A stretch of 52,179 bases of DNA from Deltaproteobacteria bacterium (GTDB lineage Bacteria > Desulfobacterota > Syntrophia > Syntrophales > UBA2210): contig JAFGBH010000040.1 in assembly GCA_016933215.1 (NCBI GenBank), positions 1 to 52,179 on the forward strand. The letters are read 5' to 3'. Below are positions 1 to 8,013 of this stretch, piece after piece; positions within the stretch are counted from its first letter, which is position 1; each line of letters starts with the position of its first letter. Made by a program: the position numbers and the translations under genes. A model generated the notes under the pieces. The model did no database searches. It saw only the letters and a program-made list of their open reading frames with translations, and was not told the DNA's origin.

Positions 1-32
1 CCGTCTCGGTTCGATTCCGAGCTCCGGCACCA
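1..32 (+). tRNA. 3' part of a tRNA, probably tRNA-Leu (cut by window edge)
   Basis: The first 32 bases hold a T arm (CTCGG, loop TTCGATT, CCGAG), then an acceptor 3' strand CTCCGGC, discriminator A and an encoded CCA. The anticodon lies outside the window. The matching 5' acceptor strand would be GCCGGAG, which is typical of bacterial tRNA-Leu; that identity is an inference. Confidence 0.8.
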
Positions 33-45
33 TAGAAAAAAATGA

Positions 46-82
46 GGGGCTGTCATTCATATAATGACAACCCCTTGTCTTT
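46..82. terminator. Bidirectional terminator hairpin
   Basis: A 12-bp stem (46-57 with 63-74, one C-A mismatch) with a 5-nt loop lies between the tRNA end and the stop of the minus-strand glycosyltransferase. Read on the minus strand it is followed by a run of seven T; on the plus strand by a T-rich stretch. It probably ends both transcripts. Confidence 0.7.
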
Positions 83-110
83 CAAGGCTTCCCCCTGAAT
101 GTATCTTTTC

Positions 111-1361
111 TCAATAGTTAAAAAGCTTGTGTCCCAGCTTTAGCTGATCCTCGTCCCAGCGCTGGATCAGATAATCTTTTTCATTCTCGAATATCCTGTT
201 GATGCTCTCAAAATACTCCTCACATTCCTTCGTACCCATATCGATCGTCTTGTTGACGAAGGAAAGTATCCTTGAGTGATAAAAGGGGATCATTGACTCG
301 ATGATATCCTCCCGGGGAATCGAGTTATTCCTATAAGCAATGGCAAAACCGAAGAGAATCCGCGCCCAGAGATCGCTCGTGTAATAGAATTTGTCTTTCG
401 GCGAATCCTTCGTTTTGCTCACCTCTGCCAACTCCGGCCCGGGGACAATCTTTTCCCAGAGCTCTCCATAGGTATCGAAGCCGGACACAAAACTCTCATA
501 CAGGGCATCGGTGTTGACATCGACAATGGGAGGTTTCTCGTCTACGCCGAGGCCAAAGCCGAAGATACTGCTTGGCCAGCTCTCCTTCGTATCCTTCCAG
601 AAATATTCGAAATCGATCATGAGATCAAAGAGGGTCATAATAACCTGGGTAAACATCGGGCCCAGGTCCTTTGCCGGGTCCTTTGCCCTGTGGCTCTTCG
701 GAGAACCCAAAAAAGTCTGGCATACATTGAAACGGCGCGCGATGGCAATCGATGTCATCCAGACATCGATACCGAAATTGGCAATCCGCTCGTTCCAGAG
801 CTTTTCCGATAAAAAGGCCCTGGCAATCCTGCCGGAAAATCCGAAATCACCGCCGATGGGCTGCCTGACCCTGAGACCAAAGAGGGTCCGCAGCATGGGA
901 TAGGCGATATGGTTGGTAATCGACCCGTCATACTTATGGCGCACATAGATCGGCGTGACATAATTGAAACCCCTGAAAAGGGGCTCCCCGAGATATTGAA
1001 TCCACTGGGGAGTGATGCTTTTGAGGTCCGCATCGACCACCACCACAGCCTTTGCCTGAAGTTCGACGGCCGCCTCGAAAAGATTCCTGATATTATTCCC
1101 CTTTCCCTTCACCCCCTCGGGCGTGGAGATATAAATCCTCGGCACCTCAGCGGGGGTATTCATAAAGGCATCTTTCGTATTGTCGGGGGAATTGTTGTCC
1201 ACATTGATAATCACGGCGTTTTTGTCGGGGAAATACCGACGCAGTCCCTCGGCGGCAATCGTGGTAGGATAGGAAATGGAATCTGCCTCATTGTACGAAG
1301 GAATGCCTACGATAATCTCTGCGCTTCGAACACGGTCGGGGTTTTCAACGTAAATGTCCAT
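111..1361 (-). CDS. GT81-like glycosyltransferase (glucosylglycerate / glucosyl-3-phosphoglycerate synthase type), paralogue 1
   Basis: This is a cytosolic GT-A fold glycosyltransferase of 416 aa. The nucleotide-sugar binding N-terminus contains GIPSYNEADSI (about residues 19-29), a KGKGNN loop near residue 86, and a DAD metal-binding motif at 110-112 in VVVDADLKSITP. Further on are RQPIGGDFGFS and FGIDVWM, followed by an LGPMFTQVIMTLFDL helix. This order of motifs matches GpgS-type GT81 enzymes, which transfer glucose to (phospho)glycerate to make compatible solutes or polysaccharide primers. A helical C-terminal extension of roughly 150 residues is not part of the standard GpgS core. The start is ATG after AGGAGGGAAACG. 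A clear paralogue lies at 2929-4158. The acceptor and sugar cannot be read from sequence; mannosyl transfer is possible. Confidence 0.7.
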   Translation of the reverse strand: MDIYVENPDRVRSAEIIVGIPSYNEADSISYPTTIAAEGLRRYFPDKNAVIINVDNNSPDNTKDAFMNTPAEVPRIYISTPEGVKGKGNNIRNLFEAAVELQAKAVVVVDADLKSITPQWIQYLGEPLFRGFNYVTPIYVRHKYDGSITNHIAYPMLRTLFGLRVRQPIGGDFGFSGRIARAFLSEKLWNERIANFGIDVWMTSIAIARRFNVCQTFLGSPKSHRAKDPAKDLGPMFTQVIMTLFDLMIDFEYFWKDTKESWPSSIFGFGLGVDEKPPIVDVNTDALYESFVSGFDTYGELWEKIVPGPELAEVSKTKDSPKDKFYYTSDLWARILFGFAIAYRNNSIPREDIIESMIPFYHSRILSFVNKTIDMGTKECEEYFESINRIFENEKDYLIQRWDEDQLKLGHKLFNY

Positions 1362-1579
1362 CGTTTCCCTCCTTTATTTTCAGGCGCTTTCTCCGGAGCA
1401 CTCTCTCCCACTATCGAAGAATTATGAAAAGAATACCACACATATACAATTTTTTCATTACAGGAATCGTTGAAGTAAATGCAATACAACGGTAACACCT
1501 TAAATTATGTTGACAAGGGGTTTTCAATATACGAAATTACCACCTCGAATCTTAAAAAGAGGAAAGGCAGAGTAATCGA

Positions 1580-2536
1580 ATGAACAGAGAGAACAATCCG
1601 GGTAATCTCAGGAATCTCGCCGACAGGTATTCAGAGGAAGGCAATTTCGACGAGGCGATCGAACTTTACCTGAAACTGATAGAGATGAATCCCGGTGATG
1701 AATCGCTCACCATGTCCCTTGCCTGGGCCTACAACGACAGTGGAAAAACAGAGAAGGCTATCGAGAGCCTTGAAGGACTTTTAGAAAAGGAACTGAGAAG
1801 AAAGGTCTTTACCGGTTTCGCCTTTGATGAGCTTGTGAAAATCTACAGGGAACAGGAAAATTACGGACGTCTCGTTGACATCTGCGAACGGGCAGCGAAA
1901 GCCCAGCCGGATGATGCGGCCCTCCTTAAAACGCTGGGGGATTCCTCCTTGAGGGGAGGAAAGATCGAGCGGGCCATCGAGGTCGTCGAGATGCTGACAG
2001 GGATGGAACCGGATTCACCTGTCCCCTTCTGTGATCTGGGAAATGCCCATATCATGGCGGGAAATTTCGACGAGGCCGAGGATGCCTACGAAAGGGCAGT
2101 GGTAATCGAACCTTCGGAGGCATGTTCTTTTTACAACAGGCTGGGTGCCGGTTACCACAGGGCCGGGCAGTATGAGCGGGCGGAGTTGATATTTAAAAAA
2201 TCGCTTGCCCAGTGTCCTGACCAGCCCCTCTGTCACTGCGAGCTGGGTGATGTTTTCATAAAAATGGGCAGGCTGGACGAAGCGAGGGACTCTTACAGCA
2301 ATGCCGCAGGAATCGACGGATCATCAGGAGGCGTCTATTGCAACAGGATGGGGAAGGCCCTTGCGAAAGAGGGGCTTCATCTCGTGGCCATTGCGGCATT
2401 TGAAGAAGCAATCGCAGAGGATCCCCTGAATCCCTTTTACTACCTGAGTCTGATAGAATTATGCGCGGCAGAGGGACTCGACGAAAAGGCACGGGAGTTT
2501 TATGCAAAGGCACAATCGCTGAATGTTTTTTCCTGA
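1580..2536 (+). CDS. TPR repeat protein
   Basis: The 318-residue product is almost wholly tetratricopeptide repeats, about eight 34-residue helix-turn-helix units (for example ALLKTLGDSSLRGGKIERAI and PLCHCELGDVFIKMGRLDEA). It has no signal peptide or membrane helix, so it is probably a cytosolic scaffold. It starts with ATG after an AGGAAAGG-type ribosome site and is transcribed divergently from the GT81-like gene upstream, with tRNA-Ala following. TPR proteins bind other proteins; the partner is unknown. Its position between two related glycosyltransferases makes a role with them conceivable, but nothing in the sequence proves it. Confidence 0.85.
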   Translation: MNRENNPGNLRNLADRYSEEGNFDEAIELYLKLIEMNPGDESLTMSLAWAYNDSGKTEKAIESLEGLLEKELRRKVFTGFAFDELVKIYREQENYGRLVDICERAAKAQPDDAALLKTLGDSSLRGGKIERAIEVVEMLTGMEPDSPVPFCDLGNAHIMAGNFDEAEDAYERAVVIEPSEACSFYNRLGAGYHRAGQYERAELIFKKSLAQCPDQPLCHCELGDVFIKMGRLDEARDSYSNAAGIDGSSGGVYCNRMGKALAKEGLHLVAIAAFEEAIAEDPLNPFYYLSLIELCAAEGLDEKAREFYAKAQSLNVFS

Positions 2537-2575
2537 ACGATTGCCCTTTCCTTTCGGCACTTTCGCAACAAGTGC

Positions 2576-2604
2576 TTGACAGAGGCGATAAGTTTGGGTA
2601 AAGC
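2576..2604 (+). promoter_or_regulatory. Likely sigma-70 promoter of tRNA-Ala
   Basis: A perfect TTGACA (2576-2581) is followed after 17 bases by TAAAGC (2599-2604), about 22 bases ahead of the mature tRNA 5' end. The -35 is strong and the -10 is weak. Confidence 0.5.
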
Positions 2605-2625
2605 ACACCTTCATATAACGAATGT

Positions 2626-2701
2626 GGGGATGTAGCTCAGCTGGGAGAGCGCGGCGTTCGCAATGCCGAGGTCAGGGGTTCGATCCCCCTCATCTCCACC
2701 A
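2626..2701 (+). tRNA. tRNA-Ala (anticodon CGC)
   Basis: This is a complete 76-nt cloverleaf. The acceptor pair is GGGGATG/CATCTCC (one G-U), with D arm GCTC-GAGC, anticodon stem CGGCG/TGCCG (one mismatch or wobble at its end) and anticodon loop TTCGCAA giving CGC, which reads GCG alanine codons. The T arm is AGGGG-TTCGATC-CCCCT and CCA is encoded. No clear terminator follows in the next 200 bases. Confidence 0.93.
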
Positions 2702-2928
2702 TTTATTATCTCAACACTTTTCAGACACGCTTCTCACTCTCACGATATCCGGCAGAAACCGAGACTAGTGTTCATACAATACCATCTGTTACCTCTTCCA
2801 CACGCTGCCACACACCTGTTTCGCATCCGACCTTCAGTAAAGAACGCACGAGATTGATTAACCGAGGAAGAATAAAAATATATACTTATTTCGGTAGCTA
2901 ACGATCGAAGAGGGACAGGTATCCATCC

Positions 2929-4158
2929 ATGGCGGAGAACTACGATGTCGTTGTCGGCATCCCTTCTTACAACGAAGTGGATACGATCGGATACGTCACA
3001 AAGATGGCGGCCGAGGGTCTCTACGATTACTTCGGCGACAGGCGCTGCATCATCGTCAATTGCGACAACAGGAGCCCCGACGGCACGAATGAGGCCTTTC
3101 TCGGTGCGCCTATCCCCGAAACCATAGAGAAGAAATATCTGCCCACTCCCGCGGGGGTGAAGGGGAAGGGAAACAACTTCCGTAACCTCTTTCAGTTCTG
3201 TCAGAAATCGGGCGCAAAGATAACCATCGTGGTCGATGCCGACCTCCGGTCAATTACCCCGAGGTGGATCAAATATCTGGGAAAACCGATCGAAGCGGGT
3301 CACGACCTGGTAACACCGCTCTACTCACGACACCAGTTTGACGGCACAATTACCAACCATCTCTGCTATCCTCTCGTCTTTTCCTTAACGGGCGTCGATA
3401 TCCGCCAGCCGATCGGCGGTGAATTTGCCTTTTCCCCAAAACTCTGCTCCTACTGGCTCGAGGAGGACTGGAACGACAAGGTCCTGCAATACGGGATCGA
3501 TGTATTTATGTCACTCTCGGCACTCTTCGGCAACTTCCGCATCTGCCAGACGGGACTGGGCAATAAAGTGCACAACGCGAGTGCGCCAAAGCTGGGGACC
3601 ATGTTCGAAGAGGTGGTCTACACCCTCTTTTCGCTCCTCATCGCCCACAGGTCACAATGGGTGAGCATCTGGCTCGAGAAGGGCGACACAACATCATGGC
3701 AGACAGGCGTCAGGGAAGTCGAACTCTGCGGTTTACAGAGAATGAATGAGGCCCAGAAACTTACCATCGATATTCTCGACCTCAAGAGAAAGTGCCGAAA
3801 AGAATACGAAACCTATCAAGACCTGGTGAAACGCTACCTGAGTCCCTACGGCTACGAGAGGATTCAGGATATGTACGAAATGGATTATTTCGATGTGGAT
3901 ATCATGCTCTGGTCTCAGATCGTGTACAACTTCCTCTTTATCTTCGACGGGGCGACGGAAGCGGTAAAGATGGATATCGTGAATGCCCTGAAACCGCTCT
4001 ATTTCGCCAGGAGTATTACCTTTGACTATCAGACCTGCCGGTACAGCATCGACTACGCCGAGGAGGAGGTCCGCAAACAGGCCATGGCCTTCATGTCCCA
4101 GAAACCCTATCTCCTCGGGCTCTATCTCGAAGAGAAGAAAAACGCCATCTTTTCGTAG
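2929..4158 (+). CDS. GT81-like glycosyltransferase, paralogue 2
   Basis: This 409-aa protein is the paralogue of the product at 111-1361 and shares the motif order throughout: GIPSYNEVDTIGY (10-22), KGKGNNFRNLF (78-88), DAD at 103-105 in VVDADLRSITPRW, LVTPLYSRHQFDGTITNH, RQPIGGEFAFS, YGIDVFMS and LGTMFEEVVYTLFSLL. The same non-standard helical C-terminus is present. It is a cytosolic GT-A fold, metal-dependent and probably retaining enzyme of the GpgS/GT81 type. The acceptor is probably glycerate or a phosphorylated relative, which is inference from family. The gene starts with ATG 227 bases after tRNA-Ala and converges on the hydratase/dehydrogenase gene. The ribosome site (GAGGGACAGG) is rather far from the ATG. 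Confidence 0.7.
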   Translation: MAENYDVVVGIPSYNEVDTIGYVTKMAAEGLYDYFGDRRCIIVNCDNRSPDGTNEAFLGAPIPETIEKKYLPTPAGVKGKGNNFRNLFQFCQKSGAKITIVVDADLRSITPRWIKYLGKPIEAGHDLVTPLYSRHQFDGTITNHLCYPLVFSLTGVDIRQPIGGEFAFSPKLCSYWLEEDWNDKVLQYGIDVFMSLSALFGNFRICQTGLGNKVHNASAPKLGTMFEEVVYTLFSLLIAHRSQWVSIWLEKGDTTSWQTGVREVELCGLQRMNEAQKLTIDILDLKRKCRKEYETYQDLVKRYLSPYGYERIQDMYEMDYFDVDIMLWSQIVYNFLFIFDGATEAVKMDIVNALKPLYFARSITFDYQTCRYSIDYAEEEVRKQAMAFMSQKPYLLGLYLEEKKNAIFS

Positions 4159-4165
4159 CAAAAAA

Positions 4166-4212
4166 GAAGGGACGGTATAATGACAGGGTTTCCGTCATCA
4201 CGCCATCCCTTC
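4166..4212. terminator. Bidirectional terminator between convergent genes
   Basis: A 7-bp outer stem (4166-4172 GAAGGGA with 4206-4212 TCCCTTC) encloses a smaller ATGAC/GTCAT pairing. Six A precede it, so the minus-strand transcript of the downstream gene leaves a T6 tract after the hairpin. The plus-strand side has only a short T run. Confidence 0.6.
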
Positions 4213-4243
4213 CCGTTTACGTCAGAAACTGACTTTTTTCGAT

Positions 4244-6244
4244 CTAATAAAATTTCTTCCCGAACATCTCCTCCGAGAGACCGGTAAGATCAGCCCACTT
4301 CATGGGACCGCCCTTATCGGGGGGAAATCCCGTGCCCCAGATCATCCCCACGTCGATCATCCGGGGATCGTCGACGATATGCCTGTCGAGGAGGTCTTTC
4401 CCCACCTCGAGCATGGCCTTAAAAAGACCGAGCTGGATTTCTTCCTCCGTTTTTTCCTTTACGCCTTTCGAGTCAATAAGGGGAAGGACATCGGGGTCGA
4501 CACTCCCGTCCTTCAGGAAGAATCCCTTTCCCGATTTCTTCAGGCCCCATCGCCCGTCGTTCACCACGGCCGAGAGCGTTTTCTGCTCCACATCCATTCC
4601 CACCAGAACTTTGTGGATAACATCGATGCCTACCTCGTCGGTGAGACGGATCGGCCCCAGTGGCATACCGAAGCTGGTCATGGCTCCATCCACCTTTTCG
4701 ATCGGATTTCCCTCTTCCACATAGGTTATCGCGTTGGTCAGATAGGGGAAGAGCAGCGCGTTCACCACGAATCCCGGATTGTCCCTGCAGACAATGGGGC
4801 GCTTCCTGATGGAGGCAACGAAGTTCAGGAGGTTGTCGACGGTTTCCTGACCCGTCTCGTCTCCCCGGATGACCTCGACCAGTTGCATCTTCCAGACGGG
4901 GGAGAAGAAATGGAGCCCGCCAAATCGCTCCGGTTTCGCTACGTATTGGGACATGCTGGTGATCGGAATCGAGGAGGTGTTGCTCGCGATGATACAATCA
5001 TCGGAAACGGCCGGACACAGTTCCTTATAGACCTGTTCCTTTATTTTGATGTCCTCGAAGACGGCTTCGATGACGATATCGACGTCCTTGAATTCATCGA
5101 CATACTCGGAGGTTGTGGTGATCAGGTTCATGAGATCGTCCACGGGAACCTTGAGGCGTTTTTTCTCGACCATACCCTCCAGGATTTTGCGGACGAATTC
5201 CTTCCCCGGCTCCAGTGCCTCGGGAATATCCTTCACAATAACGGGTACCTGCATTCTTCTCAGTATCTCGATGACGATGCCCCTCCCCATAGTGCCGAAT
5301 CCGAGGACAGCCGCCTTCTTGAGCGGTTTCGGTTCAAAGCCCTTCGTCATCATCGACTTCGCTTTGTCCGTCAGTGTCTTGATGAAAAAGGTATTAATAC
5401 TACCCTTCGCCTCATTCGAAAGGGCAACCTTTACAAAGTTTTCCTTCTCCAGTTCCAATCCTTCACTGAGCGGAAGTTTGACGCCTTCCTGAATCGATTT
5501 TATCGCCAGCATCGGCCCGGGAATCTCACGTCCCTTCGTTGCCTTGAGAACCCCCTGGCGGGCCATTTCCATTATCTCGTCGATCTGGGAGAAATCCTGT
5601 TTCGGTCTCTTCAGGTCGGCCGTTCCCTCGATTATCGCTGCGAGAAAGGATTTTGCCTCTGCGAGGAGATCCGCGTCTTGTGGCAGCAGCCGATCAATGA
5701 TGCCGTTTTCAAGGGCCTTGGGGGCCGGCAGCATCTTACCCCGTAAAATGAGTTCAATTGCACCATAGCCGATCAAGCGGGGAAGTCTTTGCGTACCTCC
5801 TCCGCCGGGGAAGAGGCCCACATTACATTCCGGAAGTCCTATCAATGTTGCGGCCGATTCCTTTGCTATTCGTGCCGTACAGGCAAGGGCAAATTCCAGC
5901 CCGCCGCCAAGACAGTGTCCGTGAATCGCTGCCAGAGAGGGGATTTTCAACTCACTCAGCCTGTTAAAGGGATCGTGCAGGTAATCAAGCGCTTTTCGTG
6001 CCTCCTCTTCCGATTCTATCTCGGCGATCATCTTGAGGTTGGCACCGGCAAAAAAATTGTTCGGTTTTCCGGAAATGAAGATCACGCCCGCCAACGATTC
6101 ATCCTTTTCCAGAAGCCCGACGAGTTCGTTAAATTCCATTATGGCTTTGTCGGTCCACGTATTCATCGCGTCACCGACCATGTCAAAGGTTACAATGCCT
6201 ATTCCATCATCTTTTGTAAGTTTGAAGATTTCTCCAACGCTCAT
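4244..6244 (-). CDS. Bifunctional enoyl-CoA hydratase / 3-hydroxyacyl-CoA dehydrogenase (FadJ/FadB alpha-like)
   Basis: The protein catalyses two successive beta-oxidation steps: hydration of enoyl-CoA and NAD-dependent oxidation of the 3-hydroxyacyl-CoA. The N-terminal crotonase domain (about 1-190) has the oxyanion segment FFAGANL, and both catalytic glutamates are present at E117 (GGGLEFALAC) and E139 (GLPECNVGLFPGGGG). The Rossmann domain begins at about 310 with GFGTMG. The dehydrogenase catalytic His is in HFFSPVWKMQLVEV, followed by the NPGFVVNALLFPYL dimer helix and a C-terminal repeat. The length of 666 aa is a little shorter than E. coli FadJ/FadB. I chose ATG at 6244, 10 nt after GGAGG, over an in-frame TTG at 6250 that sits too close to it. 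No thiolase is adjacent. Degradation or syntrophic oxidation of acyl-CoAs is the likely role; the chain length is unknown. Confidence 0.93.
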   Translation of the reverse strand: MSVGEIFKLTKDDGIGIVTFDMVGDAMNTWTDKAIMEFNELVGLLEKDESLAGVIFISGKPNNFFAGANLKMIAEIESEEEARKALDYLHDPFNRLSELKIPSLAAIHGHCLGGGLEFALACTARIAKESAATLIGLPECNVGLFPGGGGTQRLPRLIGYGAIELILRGKMLPAPKALENGIIDRLLPQDADLLAEAKSFLAAIIEGTADLKRPKQDFSQIDEIMEMARQGVLKATKGREIPGPMLAIKSIQEGVKLPLSEGLELEKENFVKVALSNEAKGSINTFFIKTLTDKAKSMMTKGFEPKPLKKAAVLGFGTMGRGIVIEILRRMQVPVIVKDIPEALEPGKEFVRKILEGMVEKKRLKVPVDDLMNLITTTSEYVDEFKDVDIVIEAVFEDIKIKEQVYKELCPAVSDDCIIASNTSSIPITSMSQYVAKPERFGGLHFFSPVWKMQLVEVIRGDETGQETVDNLLNFVASIRKRPIVCRDNPGFVVNALLFPYLTNAITYVEEGNPIEKVDGAMTSFGMPLGPIRLTDEVGIDVIHKVLVGMDVEQKTLSAVVNDGRWGLKKSGKGFFLKDGSVDPDVLPLIDSKGVKEKTEEEIQLGLFKAMLEVGKDLLDRHIVDDPRMIDVGMIWGTGFPPDKGGPMKWADLTGLSEEMFGKKFY

Positions 6245-6305
6245 AACCAAAAACCCTCCTTTTTCTGATATGGCTTGTTCTATTACAATGCATTAAGGGT
6301 ATTAA

Positions 6306-6335
6306 TTGACAGGGAAAGTGAAGTCAAGCAATAAT
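6306..6335 (+). promoter_or_regulatory. Possible upstream promoter of the ABC transporter operon
   Basis: TTGACA (6306-6311) is followed after 18 bases by AATAAT (6330-6335), a one-base variant of TATAAT. It lies upstream of a second, better-spaced promoter. Confidence 0.4.
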
Positions 6336-6381
6336 ACTCTCGTACACGTATTATATGTCATTCTAATCCCTTGCTTTACGC

Positions 6382-6410
6382 TTGACATAGAGAGGGATTT
6401 CTTCTATGCT
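6382..6410 (+). promoter_or_regulatory. Sigma-70 promoter of the amino acid ABC transporter operon
   Basis: TTGACA (6382-6387), a 17-base spacer and TATGCT (6405-6410) lie about 80 bases before the start of the binding-protein gene. This is the best promoter match in the region. Confidence 0.65.
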
Positions 6411-6491
6411 CCGTGACTGGTATTTTTCAGCGCGCTGTATTATACGGGATAGCTAAAAAAAACGGATTTAGCGAAAAAGGAGGTCTTTTTC

Positions 6492-7238
6492 ATGGGTAAA
6501 CGAATTCTTTGGGTTTTGATTTTGTTATTGTCTTTTACTCTTGTGACAGGAGTACAGGCAGCGGATAAGGTCTATGTGAACGGCATCGATGCAAATTTTC
6601 CACCCTTCGCGTATGTTGACAAGAACGGAAATCCCGATGGCTTTGACGTCAAGGCCTTGGACTGGATCGCCAATGAAATGGGGTTCAAGGTAACGCATAA
6701 ACCGATGGACTGGGACGGCATTATCCCCAGCCTCATGGCGAAAAAGATCGACATAATCGCCTCCGGGATGAGCATTACGGAAAAAAGGGCCGAACAGGTC
6801 AATTTCAGTATCCCCTACTGGAAAATTGCACAGGTACTGGTTGCCAAGAACGACTGCGGCCTGTCGGTGGACCAGATCCTCTCGAATGGCAACAAGATTG
6901 GTGTCCAGAGGGGAACATCCGAAGCCAAATGGATGAAGGATAATCTCATCAAAAAAGGCAAGGATTTCAGCCTGGTAGAATATGACTCAGCACCGCTCTC
7001 CGTTGAGGATGTGGTAAATGGCCGTATTGTGGCGGCCGCCATGGACGATGCCCCTGCAAAAGACGCCGCGAGAAAGAAACCGGTCAAAATAGTTGGTGGC
7101 TTCGGCATGGCAAGTGAGGATTTCGGATACGCCATCCGCAAGGAAGATACCGAACTGCTCAGCACAATCGATGAAGGACTGAAGCGCCTGATGGCATCTC
7201 CCTACTGGGAAGAATTGATAGAGAAATACGAGCCCTAA
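6492..7238 (+). CDS. Periplasmic amino acid-binding protein of an ABC transporter (SBP family 3)
   Basis: This 248-aa solute receptor has a classic signal peptide (MGKRILWV core ending near VQA at residue 23), so it is exported. The mature part has the family 3 fold: FPPFAYVDKNGNPDGFDVKA at the N-terminal lobe, DGIIPSLMAKKIDI, the SITEKRAEQVNFS signature, and the hinge region VGVQRGTSE-like IGVQRGTSEAKWM. It would deliver a polar amino acid to the two permeases encoded downstream. The ribosome site AAGGAGG is strong. It is separated from the permease gene by a 94-nt gap with a stable hairpin, the usual way of making more binding protein than membrane components. The ligand cannot be told from sequence. 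Confidence 0.93.
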   Translation: MGKRILWVLILLLSFTLVTGVQAADKVYVNGIDANFPPFAYVDKNGNPDGFDVKALDWIANEMGFKVTHKPMDWDGIIPSLMAKKIDIIASGMSITEKRAEQVNFSIPYWKIAQVLVAKNDCGLSVDQILSNGNKIGVQRGTSEAKWMKDNLIKKGKDFSLVEYDSAPLSVEDVVNGRIVAAAMDDAPAKDAARKKPVKIVGGFGMASEDFGYAIRKEDTELLSTIDEGLKRLMASPYWEELIEKYEP

Positions 7239-7273
7239 CAGAGAGTTGCCGGTAATTTATAGAATTATTTCAG

Positions 7274-7306
7274 AAAGGCATCGGATGTCGTATCCCCGAT
7301 GCCTTT
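7274..7306 (+). terminator. Intercistronic hairpin after the binding-protein gene
   Basis: A perfect 11-bp stem (7274-7284 with 7296-7306) and an 11-nt loop sit between the binding protein and the first permease, followed by a T-rich stretch. It probably acts as a partial terminator or as a 3' stabiliser of the binding-protein mRNA, as in the malE-malF and hisJ-hisQ gaps. Confidence 0.7.
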
Positions 7307-7332
7307 CAATATTTTATACCGTTGGAAGCTGA

Positions 7333-8001
7333 ATGATAGAAAGTCTTACCGTACTCTATGGAGCGCTCCCCTATCTTTTTCGGGGGACTCTCGTCACGAT
7401 TGCCTTAGTTGCAGGAGCAATGGGCCTCGGTCTTGTCGTCGGTGTCAACCTTGCCGTGGGTCAGGTCTATGGCAACAGGTGGTTGCGTAAGGCTATCGGA
7501 ATTTATATATGGTTTTTTCGAGGGGTGCCCCTTCTGGTACTCCTCTTCCTCTTCTATTTCGGCCTTTTTTCACTGCTCGGAATCAACCTCTCCGCCTTTA
7601 CGGTAGCCATAATCGTCTTGGGACTCATTACTGCCGCATACCAGTCCCAGATTTTCAGAGGAGCGATCCTGTCGCTGCCGGAAGGACAGCTCAAAGCAGC
7701 ACGGGCACTCGGCATGAGTGACAGGAAGGCCATCGTTTTGATCATTCTTCCTCAGGCACTCCGGCTCTCCATACCGGGATGGTCGAATGAGTATTCCATC
7801 GTTCTCAAAGATTCTGCCGTTGCCTATGCGCTCGGAGTTATGGAAATGATGGCGCGTGCTCATTTCGTCGCATCAAGGACATACGAACACCTGCCGCTCT
7901 ATTTTTCGGCCGGCCTTATTTTTCTTATACTTACATATCTGGGGACCAAGGGACTCCGAGTTCTGGAAGAAAAGGTACGGATTCCCGGATACTCCAGATA
8001 A
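7333..8001 (+). CDS. Amino acid ABC transporter permease 1 (HisM/GlnP family)
   Basis: This inner-membrane subunit of 222 aa has about five hydrophobic helices. The N-terminal segment YLFRGTLVTIALVAGAMGLG and FFRGVPLLVLLFLFYFG are typical of the polar amino acid permease family. The cytoplasmic EAA loop that docks on the ATPase is seen as AARALGMSDRKAIVLIILPQ (about 127-146). Starts with ATG after TGGAAG. It is the first of two permeases and probably forms a heterodimer with the product of 8780-9454. Confidence 0.93.
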   Translation: MIESLTVLYGALPYLFRGTLVTIALVAGAMGLGLVVGVNLAVGQVYGNRWLRKAIGIYIWFFRGVPLLVLLFLFYFGLFSLLGINLSAFTVAIIVLGLITAAYQSQIFRGAILSLPEGQLKAARALGMSDRKAIVLIILPQALRLSIPGWSNEYSIVLKDSAVAYALGVMEMMARAHFVASRTYEHLPLYFSAGLIFLILTYLGTKGLRVLEEKVRIPGYSR

Positions 8002-8013
8002 GGATTAGTTTAC

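Noticed and set aside
1510-1540. TTGACA before the TPR gene as a promoter
   Set aside because: The -35 is perfect but no acceptable -10 lies at 16-18 bases, so it was not listed.
2663-2857. 64-codon frame beginning inside tRNA-Ala
   Set aside because: It starts within the tRNA and has no ribosome site; the 227-bp gap looks non-coding.
4379-5746. Long plus-strand open frame (455 codons) antisense to the hydratase/dehydrogenase gene
   Set aside because: It lies wholly inside a well-recognised gene on the other strand, has a low-complexity product rich in His/Asp, no ribosome site and no family signs. The frame is open because of codon bias opposite.
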